In this document: piece after piece, positions 1 through 6,183 of the stretch
Layout of the letters: every line of letters starts with the position of its first letter
Position numbering within the stretch: position 1 is the first letter of the stretch
Source: Spirochaetaceae bacterium
GTDB taxonomy: Bacteria > Spirochaetota > Spirochaetia > Treponematales > Breznakiellaceae
DNA length: 10,668 nt
NCBI GenBank assembly: GCA_031265635.1
Contig: JAISCK010000195.1
Coordinates: 1-10,668 of the forward strand
Direction of reading: 5' to 3'
Notes under the pieces: generated by a model
What the model saw: only the letters and a program-made list of their open reading frames with translations
Told to the model about the DNA's origin: nothing
Databases searched by the model: none
Program-made: the position numbers and the translations under genes

Positions 1-1
1 G

Positions 2-190
2 GGGGGACGCATCTTTTTTGCCGGGGCTTCCGCCGCCGAAGACGGCGCCCTGTTTACCGCCGGCGGCCGGGTCCTGGCGGCTTCAGCCTGGGGAGCGGAC
101 GCGGAAACCGCCAGGACAAGGGCTTATGCCGCCCTGGACAGCGTTTCTTTCCCGGACATGGGCTGCCGCCGGGACATAGGCGCGGTGTAA
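2..190 (+). CDS. purD: Phosphoribosylamine--glycine ligase (GAR synthetase), C-terminal end only
   Basis: This is the last 62 codons of a plus-strand gene that begins before the window, ending in TAA at 188-190. The product joins glycine to phosphoribosylamine with ATP, the second step of de novo purine synthesis, in the cytoplasm. What is visible is the family's C-terminal signature: a TAGGRVLA strand (about residues 19-26 of the fragment), an ARTRAYAALDSV helix, and the closing CRRDIG motif, which corresponds to the CRKDIG/YRxDIG end of known PurD proteins. The protein stops three residues after this motif, as is usual. The catalytic ATP-grasp part lies outside the window. It converges with the barrel gene at 256-1278, and a hairpin lies between them. 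The call rests on motif recall from a short fragment. Confidence 0.85.
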   Translation, partial: GGRIFFAGASAAEDGALFTAGGRVLAASAWGADAETARTRAYAALDSVSFPDMGCRRDIGAV

Positions 191-197
191 TAAATAA

Positions 198-227
198 AAG
201 AACCTCACGGCAAGCCGGGAGGTTCTT
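198..227 (-). terminator. Intrinsic terminator of the barrel gene 256-1278, possibly shared with purD
   Basis: A perfect 9-bp inverted repeat (AAGAACCTC at 198-206, GAGGTTCTT at 219-227) encloses a smaller CGG/CCG stem with a four-base loop. Read on the minus strand the loop is CTTG and the stem is followed by TTATTTA, a T-rich tail, about 28 nt after the stop codon of the minus gene. On the plus strand it lies 7 nt after the purD stop but the following bases are CATGG, so termination of purD here would be weaker. Confidence 0.75.
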
Positions 228-255
228 CATGGAACAGCAATCTATAATTTAATGC

Positions 256-1278
256 TTATAAATCCAGTTGAAGTTTGACCCCGGCGTCTACGCGGGAACC
301 TGATGATGAAACGGTCCCTGTCTCAAGTTCATTGTAATAAATGACCCCCGGAATAATCCTGAGCCTTTTCTGTACCGGTATGGCGGCAGTCATCCCGATG
401 GCCAGGCGGTTATCGTCGTTTGTAAGGTTCTGAACGTAACCCCCGGCAAGGGCGAGGGTAACAACATCCATGGCATAGCCGAATTCAAGGAAGCCTTCGA
501 CGATGTTGTCTTCAAGAGCTGAACCATCCGGTTTATTGCCATTATTACTCATCCCAAAGGTACACCGGGAACGTTCAAAGGCAACATTTAACCTGATATA
601 AGGCGCCCCGAATTTAATGTTCCCATGAAGGTAGGCTATCATGGCAAAATCATTGACCGCCGCTGCCTGGGCCGCAGCGTCTTTCTCATACAGGGACCCG
701 GCAAAACCACCGCCTATGCTGATGTTTTCGCTGTTGAAGTCGGCCCCCACCGCAAAGGGAGGGAGAGGAGAGAGATTCCCGGTGCCATCCGCCGGATTGG
801 TAATTCCGCTCCAGCCCGTGGTTTCAAAAAGGGCGATATAAGCCCCTATTTTCCCAAGAATGTTATACCCCGCCTTGATCTGGGGAACCTGGCCCATACT
901 TGAGTTACCGTAACCGTTGTGGCCGAATTCAAACAGGTTGATATTGCTTGAATAGTTGGTTGGGGCATCGGTATAACCCGCCAAGAGGGAAAAATCACCC
1001 GGTTTCCAGATCAGGTATACGGGCCCCGGAGTGAGCTGAGTGTTGAACCGCAACTCCGCCTGGAGTTCGAATATATCCCCTTTGTACTTCAACCCGGCGC
1101 GGGAACCGCCGGGGGTCATCAGAGAGACAAGATTCTCGCTGCCGTAGTCATCATTCCGGTACTGAATTCCGGCCGAATACCGGATCGAAGCATAAGGGGT
1201 AAGACCTTCCTGGGCCGCTGCCGCAGCGCCAAGAAAAACCAAAAACACCAACGCAAGCGGTAATACTTTTTTTTGCAT
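256..1278 (-). CDS. Exported outer-membrane beta-barrel (porin-like) protein, paralogue A
   Basis: 340 residues. The start has a hydrophobic signal peptide (basic QKK, then a Leu/Val/Ala core) with a likely cleavage after Ala22 in AAAAA-Q, so it is exported. The mature part is rich in Gly, aromatic and alternating polar/hydrophobic residues, e.g. GSRAGLKYKGD (58-68), QAELRFN (73-79), YLIWKPGDFSLLAGY (88-102), as in transmembrane beta strands. The last strand, VDAGVKLQLDL, ends in Leu with hydrophobic residues at alternate positions, compatible with an outer-membrane assembly signal. One Cys (239, in RSRCTF) is shared with the neighbouring paralogue. AGGA at 1287-1290 is 8 nt from the ATG. It is the second of two same-strand copies, with its own promoter and terminator. 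Substrate or pore specificity cannot be told; I do not recognise a named family. A porin or a surface adhesin barrel are both possible. Confidence 0.7.
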   Translation of the reverse strand: MQKKVLPLALVFLVFLGAAAAAQEGLTPYASIRYSAGIQYRNDDYGSENLVSLMTPGGSRAGLKYKGDIFELQAELRFNTQLTPGPVYLIWKPGDFSLLAGYTDAPTNYSSNINLFEFGHNGYGNSSMGQVPQIKAGYNILGKIGAYIALFETTGWSGITNPADGTGNLSPLPPFAVGADFNSENISIGGGFAGSLYEKDAAAQAAAVNDFAMIAYLHGNIKFGAPYIRLNVAFERSRCTFGMSNNGNKPDGSALEDNIVEGFLEFGYAMDVVTLALAGGYVQNLTNDDNRLAIGMTAAIPVQKRLRIIPGVIYYNELETGTVSSSGSRVDAGVKLQLDL

Positions 1279-1372
1279 TTTTTTTATCCTGTGTGTTTTA
1301 AATTACCAGAATTTTTTCCAAATTCTTAGTTATTATTAATATATTTCCTGTCTTATAAATTATCTCTTGTTT

Positions 1373-1400
1373 ATTATATCAATTTAATATTTAGCGTTAA
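1373..1400 (-). promoter_or_regulatory. Predicted sigma70 promoter of barrel gene A
   Basis: On the minus strand a perfect TATAAT (1378-1373) lies 16 nt after TTAACG (1400-1395), a 4/6 match to the -35 consensus. It sits in a strongly AT-rich stretch (about 1300-1420) that contrasts with the GC-rich genes on both sides, and lies just after the terminator of the upstream paralogue. The implied 5' UTR is about 85-90 nt. Confidence 0.55.
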
Positions 1401-1417
1401 ATAATACCAAATATAAA

Positions 1418-1451
1418 AAAAGAACCTCACGGTAAACCGCAAGGTTCTTTT
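1418..1451 (-). terminator. Intrinsic terminator of barrel gene B (1476-2543)
   Basis: A 10-bp stem (AAAAGAACCT at 1418-1427, AGGTTCTTTT at 1442-1451) contains an inner CGG/CCG stem. On the minus strand it is followed by a run of T that ends TTATAT, 24 nt after the stop codon. It is a sequence relative of the hairpin at 198-227, so it was duplicated with the gene. Confidence 0.85.
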
Positions 1452-1475
1452 GGGAATAGCAATTTATAATTGTAC

Positions 1476-2543
1476 TTATAAATCCAGTTGAAGTTTGACC
1501 CCGGCGTCTACGCGGGAACCTGACGATGAAACGGTCCCTGTCTCAAGTTCATTGTAATAAATAACCCCCGGAATAATCCTGAGCCTTTTCTGTACCGGTA
1601 TGGCGGCGGTCAGCCCGACGGCCAGGCGGTTATCATCGTTTGTAAGGTTCCGGACATAACCCCCGGCAAGGGCAAAGGTAACAGCGTCCAGGGCATAGCC
1701 GAATTCAAGGAAGCCTTCGACGATATTATCTTCAAGCGCCGAATTGTCCGCTTTATTGCCGTTACTCATCCCGAAGGTACACCGGGAACGTTCAAAGGCA
1801 GCGTTAAACCTGATATAAGGCGCCCCGAATTTAATGTTCCCATGAAGGTAGGCTATCATGGCAAAATCATTGACCGTGTCATAAGTGGTTGAGGAACCAC
1901 CCTGGGTTACCGTGGTCTCGTCCGCCTTAAACAAGGACCCGGCAAAACCGCCGCCTATGCTGATGTTCCCGCTGTTGTAGTCAAGCCCCAGGGCAAAGGG
2001 AGGAAGGGGAGAAACATTGCGGGTAGGATCATCTTTCCTGGACGGATTTTTGTTACCCGGATTGGTAATTCCGCTCCAGCCCGTGGTTTCAAAAAGGGCG
2101 ATATAAACCCCTGTTTTTCCAAGAATGTTATAACCCGCCTTGATCTGAGGAACCCGGCCTATGCCTGAATCACCGTAACCGCCGTGGCTGAATTCAAACA
2201 GGCTGATATTGCTTGAATAGAGGGTCGGGGCATCGGTATAACCCGCCAACAGGGAAAAATCACCCGGTTTCCAGATCAGGTACACCGGCCCCGGACCGAG
2301 CTGAGTGTTGAACCGTAATTCCGCCTGGAGTTCGAATTGATCTCCTCTGTACCTCAGCCCGGCGCGGGAACCCGCGGGGCTTTGTAAAAAGGTAAAATCC
2401 TCTCCGCCATAGTCATCGTCCTGATACCGGATTCCGGTTGAATACCGGATCGAAGCGTAAGGCGTAAGACCTTCCTGGGCCGCCGCTAGAGCGCCAATAA
2501 AAACCCAGGAAACCAAGGCAAGCAGCAATACTTTCCTTTTCAT
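1476..2543 (-). CDS. Exported outer-membrane beta-barrel (porin-like) protein, paralogue B
   Basis: 355 residues with the same plan as the product of 256-1278: signal peptide (MKRK, hydrophobic core, cleavage near Ala22 before QEGLTPYAS), glycine- and aromatic-rich alternating strands, shared RSRCTF Cys (254), and identical final residues VDAGVKLQLDL. It differs mostly by two longer segments, each about 8 residues: after GWSGITNP (residues 163-176, Lys/Arg/Asp-rich) and after AGSL (205-223, Thr/Ser/Gly-rich). These are probably loops. The start is well supported by GGAGG at 2550-2554, 6 nt from the ATG. It is transcribed before paralogue A and ends in its own strong terminator. I found no convincing promoter in the 196-nt gap to alaS. 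Function beyond an outer-membrane barrel is not determinable here; a general porin is one possibility. Confidence 0.7.
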   Translation of the reverse strand: MKRKVLLLALVSWVFIGALAAAQEGLTPYASIRYSTGIRYQDDDYGGEDFTFLQSPAGSRAGLRYRGDQFELQAELRFNTQLGPGPVYLIWKPGDFSLLAGYTDAPTLYSSNISLFEFSHGGYGDSGIGRVPQIKAGYNILGKTGVYIALFETTGWSGITNPGNKNPSRKDDPTRNVSPLPPFALGLDYNSGNISIGGGFAGSLFKADETTVTQGGSSTTYDTVNDFAMIAYLHGNIKFGAPYIRFNAAFERSRCTFGMSNGNKADNSALEDNIVEGFLEFGYALDAVTFALAGGYVRNLTNDDNRLAVGLTAAIPVQKRLRIIPGVIYYNELETGTVSSSGSRVDAGVKLQLDL

Positions 2544-2704
2544 CGTGAACCTCCATAAGATTTTCGTAAAACCGGCAGTTCCGCCTGTTTTATCTGATGG
2601 ACTAAAAATACAGGGCTTGTGTTAAGACTTCATAAACGAAATGTGAAACCTGTGTGAATACTAAAAATCGTACGGACCCCGGCGGTTAGCGCCCCGGGAG
2701 TGTC

Positions 2705-2733
2705 TTGACGAGAGCCTCCCGCTTCCCTACTCT
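2705..2733 (+). promoter_or_regulatory. Predicted alaS promoter, placed for a leaderless transcript
   Basis: TTGACG (2705-2710, 5/6 to consensus) is followed after exactly 17 nt by TACTCT (2728-2733), which keeps the most important -10 bases (T, A, and final T). Transcription would begin about 6-7 nt later, at the A of the alaS ATG (2740). No other good promoter is apparent between 2544 and 2739. Confidence 0.45.
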
Positions 2734-2739
2734 ATCTTC

Positions 2740-4542
2740 ATGAATGTTCACGAACTCAGAACCAAGTATATCGAATTCTTCAAGTCGAAAGGCCACGCCC
2801 AGATTCAGGGTAAGTCTTTGCTGCCCGACAACGATCCCACGGTGCTTTTCACCACCGCCGGGATGCATCCGCTGGTTCCCTACCTCCTTGGGGAGGAACA
2901 TCCCGCGGGCAAACGCCTTGTGGATTATCAGAAGTGTATCCGTACCGGGGATATTGATTCCGTAGGGGACGCCAGCCACCTTACCTTCTTTGAAATGCTG
3001 GGGAACTGGTCCCTGGGGGATTATTTCAAGGACGGAGCCATCAGGATGAGTTTTGAGTTCCTCACTTCCCCGGAATGGCTGGGTATCCCGGTGGAAAAGC
3101 TGGGGGTTACGGTTTTTCAGGGAGACGACGCCGTTCCCCGTGACGAGGAATCCGCTGACGTGTGGAGAGCCCTGGGTATTCCGGAGAACCGTATTGCCTA
3201 CCTTCCCCGGCAGGATAACTGGTGGGGCCCTGCGGGAACGACCGGTCCCTGCGGCCCGGATTCGGAGATGTTCTACTATGTGGGGGGCGCGCCCTGCGGC
3301 CCGGATTGCAAGCCCGGCTGTTCCTGCGGCAAATGGCTTGAAATCTGGAATGATGTGTTCATGCAATACAACAAGAAATCCGATGGAACCTACGAGCCGC
3401 TGGCCCGCACATGCGTGGATACGGGTATGGGAATAGAACGGACCGTTACCATCCTGAACGGGAAGTCTTCGGTATATGATACCGAGGTATTTGCCCATAT
3501 CAGGGGGGCGATAGAAAGCGCCGCGGCCTATACCTATGGGAGCGACCCCGAGAAGGACCGTTCGGTGAGGATCATCTGCGACCACGTGCGGTCCTCCACC
3601 TTTATTTTGGGGGACCCCAAGGCGGTGAGCCCCTCCAATGTAGGGGCCGGGTACGTGTTACGCCGGCTCATACGCCGGGCAGTACGCCACGGACGAAAGC
3701 TCGGCATTACCGATCAGGTGCTTTCCCCCATTGCCACGGTGGTGGTGGAACAATTCGGCGGCCCATACCCGGAACTCCGGGAAAACCAGAATTACATAAT
3801 AGAAGAACTCGATAAAGAAGAAGCAAAATTCAAAGAAACCCTGGAGAAAGGCGAGCATGAGTTTGAAAAGCTCCTTCCCAATCTCTTAAAGGATCCCCGG
3901 AAGATCATGTCGGGCCGCCTGGCTTTCAAGCTCTACGATACCTACGGCTTCCCCATTGAACTTACCGAGGAACTTGCCGCTGAAAACGGAATGAAAGTCA
4001 GGCGCGAAGAATTTGACGAGGCTTTCAAAAAACACCAGGAACTTTCCCGGACCCAGGGCGGGCAGGCCTTTAAGGGCGGCCTGGGGGACCAGGGCGAAAT
4101 GGCGGTCAAATACCACACCGCGACCCATCTCCTCCACAAGGCCCTCCGCATGGTTCTGGGAGACCATGTGGCCCAGAAGGGGTCCAATATCACCGCCGAG
4201 CGTATGCGCTTTGATTTTTCCCATCCCGCGCCCCTGCTCCCCGGCGAGATTCAAAAGGTTGAAGCTATTGTCAATGAGGCCATAAAGCAGGACCTTCCGG
4301 TTACTGTGGCGGTAATGAGCCTTGACGACGCCAAGGCGTCCGGGGCCATAGCCCTTTTCGGTGAAAAATACGAAAACCAGGTCAAGGTCTATACCGTGGG
4401 GAAAGCCCCGGACGATTTTTTCTCCAGGGAAGTCTGCGGCGGCCCCCATGTGGACCATACCGGCGGCATGGGCAGATTCAAAATCCAGAAGGAACAATCC
4501 TCCTCCGCCGGGGTCAGGCGCATCAGGGCGGTACTGGAATAG
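2740..4542 (+). CDS. alaS: Alanyl-tRNA synthetase, short form without C-Ala domain
   Basis: Class II synthetase that charges tRNA-Ala in the cytoplasm. Order: aminoacylation core (about 1-240) beginning MNVHELRTKYIEFFKSKGH, with the class II motif 2 region around 66-97 (CIRTGDIDSVGDASH, FFEMLGNWS), GPCGPDSE (169-176) and motif 3 DTGMGIERT (227-235); tRNA-recognition helices (about 240-440, with RRLIRRAVRHGRK); then the editing domain with its zinc ligands H459, H463 (HTATH) and C566, H570 (CGGPH). The protein ends at residue 600 soon after the editing site, whereas typical bacterial enzymes run to about 870 and have a C-Ala domain. Short forms are known in spirochaetes such as Borrelia. A Cys cluster (C186, C190, C194, C196) before EIWNDVFMQ may bind zinc. 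No Shine-Dalgarno sequence precedes the ATG. Start chosen from the canonical N-terminus. Confidence 0.97.
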   Translation: MNVHELRTKYIEFFKSKGHAQIQGKSLLPDNDPTVLFTTAGMHPLVPYLLGEEHPAGKRLVDYQKCIRTGDIDSVGDASHLTFFEMLGNWSLGDYFKDGAIRMSFEFLTSPEWLGIPVEKLGVTVFQGDDAVPRDEESADVWRALGIPENRIAYLPRQDNWWGPAGTTGPCGPDSEMFYYVGGAPCGPDCKPGCSCGKWLEIWNDVFMQYNKKSDGTYEPLARTCVDTGMGIERTVTILNGKSSVYDTEVFAHIRGAIESAAAYTYGSDPEKDRSVRIICDHVRSSTFILGDPKAVSPSNVGAGYVLRRLIRRAVRHGRKLGITDQVLSPIATVVVEQFGGPYPELRENQNYIIEELDKEEAKFKETLEKGEHEFEKLLPNLLKDPRKIMSGRLAFKLYDTYGFPIELTEELAAENGMKVRREEFDEAFKKHQELSRTQGGQAFKGGLGDQGEMAVKYHTATHLLHKALRMVLGDHVAQKGSNITAERMRFDFSHPAPLLPGEIQKVEAIVNEAIKQDLPVTVAVMSLDDAKASGAIALFGEKYENQVKVYTVGKAPDDFFSREVCGGPHVDHTGGMGRFKIQKEQSSSAGVRRIRAVLE

Positions 4543-4557
4543 AACCCTCAAATTCCT

Positions 4558-4563
4558 TATAAT
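4558..4563 (+). promoter_or_regulatory. Possible -10 box for the surA-like/nusB/TPR cluster
   Basis: A perfect TATAAT lies 15 nt after the alaS stop codon, but the sequence 17 nt upstream (TGGAAT, 4535-4540, inside the end of alaS) matches the -35 consensus poorly (3/6). A second candidate is TATAAG at 4642-4647, also without a good -35. A promoter in this 143-nt gap would let the three-gene cluster be transcribed apart from alaS; co-transcription is also possible because no intrinsic terminator follows alaS. Confidence 0.35.
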
Positions 4564-4656
4564 TGAAGACGCTTGGTCCCGGCTCCGGGAGCGCTGGACC
4601 GCCGCTTGTTCCGGGCCGTAACCGGACAGGTTTTCAGTTTTTATAAGACAGAGAGG

Positions 4657-4679
4657 CTCCTGTTCAGGAGTTTCAGGGG
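4657..4679 (+). promoter_or_regulatory. Leader hairpin beside the ribosome binding site of the surA-like gene
   Basis: CTCCTG (4657-4662) can pair with CAGGAG (4665-4670), and alternatively, with one G-U pair, with CAGGGG (4674-4679), which contains the presumed Shine-Dalgarno sequence AGGGG for the ATG at 4686. The leader therefore carries an anti-Shine-Dalgarno-like element with two competing partners. Whether it controls translation is inference. A further GC-rich inverted repeat (GGTCC 4575-4579, GGACC 4596-4600) lies upstream, without a T run. Confidence 0.3.
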
Positions 4680-4685
4680 AATTGT

Positions 4686-5729
4686 ATGAAACGAGCGCTA
4701 TTTTTTCCGGCCCTTTTGGGTATTCTTATTGGCAACGCATTTGCCCAGTCTGACCTGCAGCCTGTCGCCATAGTGCGGGTAACCCGGAGCGAACCTATTA
4801 CGGTCAAGCAGCTCCGCACCGAAGTCCAGCGCGCCGAACAGAGTTCAGGCAGGACGCTGACCCTTGAGGACAGGCGGCGGGTACTGGATGTGATGATTAA
4901 CGAAAGGCTCGCCCTCCAGGCCGCCGAACAGGAAGGCGTCTTTGTCAGCGATGCCGAAGTCAACCAGCAGCTCCAGCAGCTCAGGGGTATTCTTGCCCAG
5001 AATATCGGAAGACCGCCCACCGACGCCGATTTTGAACAGGCTGTACGGAACGAATCGGGCCTTGATGTACCCGGGTTCAGGGAACAGATCAAGCGCCAGG
5101 CCACGATACAAAAATACCTGCTCAGCAAGAAGCGGAGCATTTTTGAAAGCATTACCCCGCCGACAGAGGCTGAAATTACCGAGGCATACAGCCTTTCCCG
5201 GACCGATTTTATCAGGCCCCAGACAGTGCGGGTTTCGGTAATACAGGTGCCCGGCGGCGCCAATGCCGCGGAAAGCGCCAGGGCCAGGGAGCGGGCCGAA
5301 CAACTGCTTCAGGAAATAGGCGGCAATGCCGGGAAGTTTGACGAGGCCCTTATCAGGGCCCAGTCGCCCACTTCAAACTACCAGGGCGGCGATGGAGGCT
5401 ATATACCCCGCAATCTACAGGCCCAGCAGGCCCTGGGCGCTGATTTTGTCAATTCAGCCTTTACCCTCAGACAGGGAGAAGTATCAAGGATCATCGAGAG
5501 CCCCAGGGGTTATGAAATCATCAAAGTTACCGAAACCTACGAACAGAAAAACCTGGAACTCACCGATATAGCCCAACTGGGAACCAACATTACCGTCAGG
5601 GACTTTATAGTGAATACCATGCTCCAGCAGCGCCAGAACCAGGCCCTTGAAAGAGCCCAGCGTGAACTCATAACCGAACTCCGCCAGGGAAACAGTTTCC
5701 AGATATTCGAAAACAACCTTTCCCTTTAA
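4686..5729 (+). CDS. SurA-like exported chaperone with parvulin-like domain
   Basis: 347 residues. Signal peptide 1-20 (MKRALFFPALLG..., cleavage AFA-Q21) sends it to the periplasm. Residues about 35-150 form a SurA N-terminal-type chaperone domain (helices with LTLEDRRRVLDVMINERLALQAAEQEGV, then SDAEVNQQLQ). Residues about 178-285 resemble a parvulin prolyl isomerase fold: VRVSVIQV strand, GGDGGYIPRN, FVNSAFTLRQGEVSRIIESPRGYEIIKV. The usual parvulin histidines (in the first strand and in GYH) are replaced here by non-His residues (VSVIQV and GYE), so isomerase activity may be lost while chaperone function remains. A C-terminal helical segment closes the chain. The family escorts outer-membrane proteins to the assembly machinery; the barrel genes at 256-2543 are plausible clients, but that is inference. 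Start supported by AGGGGA 5 nt before ATG. First gene of a tight cluster with nusB. Confidence 0.8.
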   Translation: MKRALFFPALLGILIGNAFAQSDLQPVAIVRVTRSEPITVKQLRTEVQRAEQSSGRTLTLEDRRRVLDVMINERLALQAAEQEGVFVSDAEVNQQLQQLRGILAQNIGRPPTDADFEQAVRNESGLDVPGFREQIKRQATIQKYLLSKKRSIFESITPPTEAEITEAYSLSRTDFIRPQTVRVSVIQVPGGANAAESARARERAEQLLQEIGGNAGKFDEALIRAQSPTSNYQGGDGGYIPRNLQAQQALGADFVNSAFTLRQGEVSRIIESPRGYEIIKVTETYEQKNLELTDIAQLGTNITVRDFIVNTMLQQRQNQALERAQRELITELRQGNSFQIFENNLSL

Positions 5730-5730
5730 T

Positions 5731-6183
5731 ATGGCATCCCGGAGAAGAGGCCGTATCCTTGCTTTCCAGGCGCTTTACTCCTGGGAAGCGTCCCATAACC
5801 CGGCCGGGGCATCTCCTGCTCCGGCTGTCCCTGAAACGGTATTTGATTTTTCCTGGCTTGAGAGCGAAAAGCAGGACGCCCTTGACGACGACACAAAAAA
5901 TTTTTCCCGCCTCCTTATCACCGGCACTATCGAAAATATCAAAGCCGTAGATGAAATGATAAAAAAGCATCTTAAAAACTGGGACTTCTCCCGCCTTAAC
6001 CGGGTAGACCTGGCGCTGCTCCGCCTGAGCGCCTATACCCTGCTGTTTCAGGCCGACATTCCCCCGTCCATAGTCATTGACGAAGCCATAGGCATTTCCA
6101 AGGAATTCGGAACCGATGATTCTTTCCGTTTTATCAACGGAGTTCTCGACAGCATACGGAAAACCATTCAGGGCACACAATGA
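5731..6183 (+). CDS. nusB: Transcription antitermination factor NusB
   Basis: 150 residues, a normal length. NusB binds boxA RNA together with S10 (NusE) and promotes antitermination of rRNA operons. The family pattern is complete: basic N-terminus SRRRGRILAFQALYSWE (3-19), the IKKHLKNWDFSRLNRVDLALLRLSAYTLLF block (about 77-106), DIPPSIVIDEAIGISKEFG (108-126) and the end DSFRFINGVLDSI (129-141). The segment at about 20-45 (PAGASPAPAVPE) is a Pro/Ala-rich linker rather than a conserved helix. The ATG lies 1 nt after the stop of the surA-like gene and has no recognisable Shine-Dalgarno sequence, so translation probably depends on coupling to the upstream gene. Its stop overlaps the next start as ATGA. 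Confidence 0.95.
   Translation: MASRRRGRILAFQALYSWEASHNPAGASPAPAVPETVFDFSWLESEKQDALDDDTKNFSRLLITGTIENIKAVDEMIKKHLKNWDFSRLNRVDLALLRLSAYTLLFQADIPPSIVIDEAIGISKEFGTDDSFRFINGVLDSIRKTIQGTQ

Noticed and set aside
2641..2662. TGTGAA repeats in the barrel B/alaS gap as a CRP-type site
   Set aside because: Two short direct matches only, with no dyad symmetry of a CRP site and no well-placed promoter.
2686..3585. A 299-codon open frame antisense to alaS
   Set aside because: It is fully covered by the unmistakable alaS reading frame, has low-complexity composition typical of an antisense frame in GC-rich DNA, and shows no domain or ribosome binding site.
4575..4600. GC-rich inverted repeat after alaS as an intrinsic terminator
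   Set aside because: No T run follows, and the inner pairing is cramped; it may be a chance palindrome.
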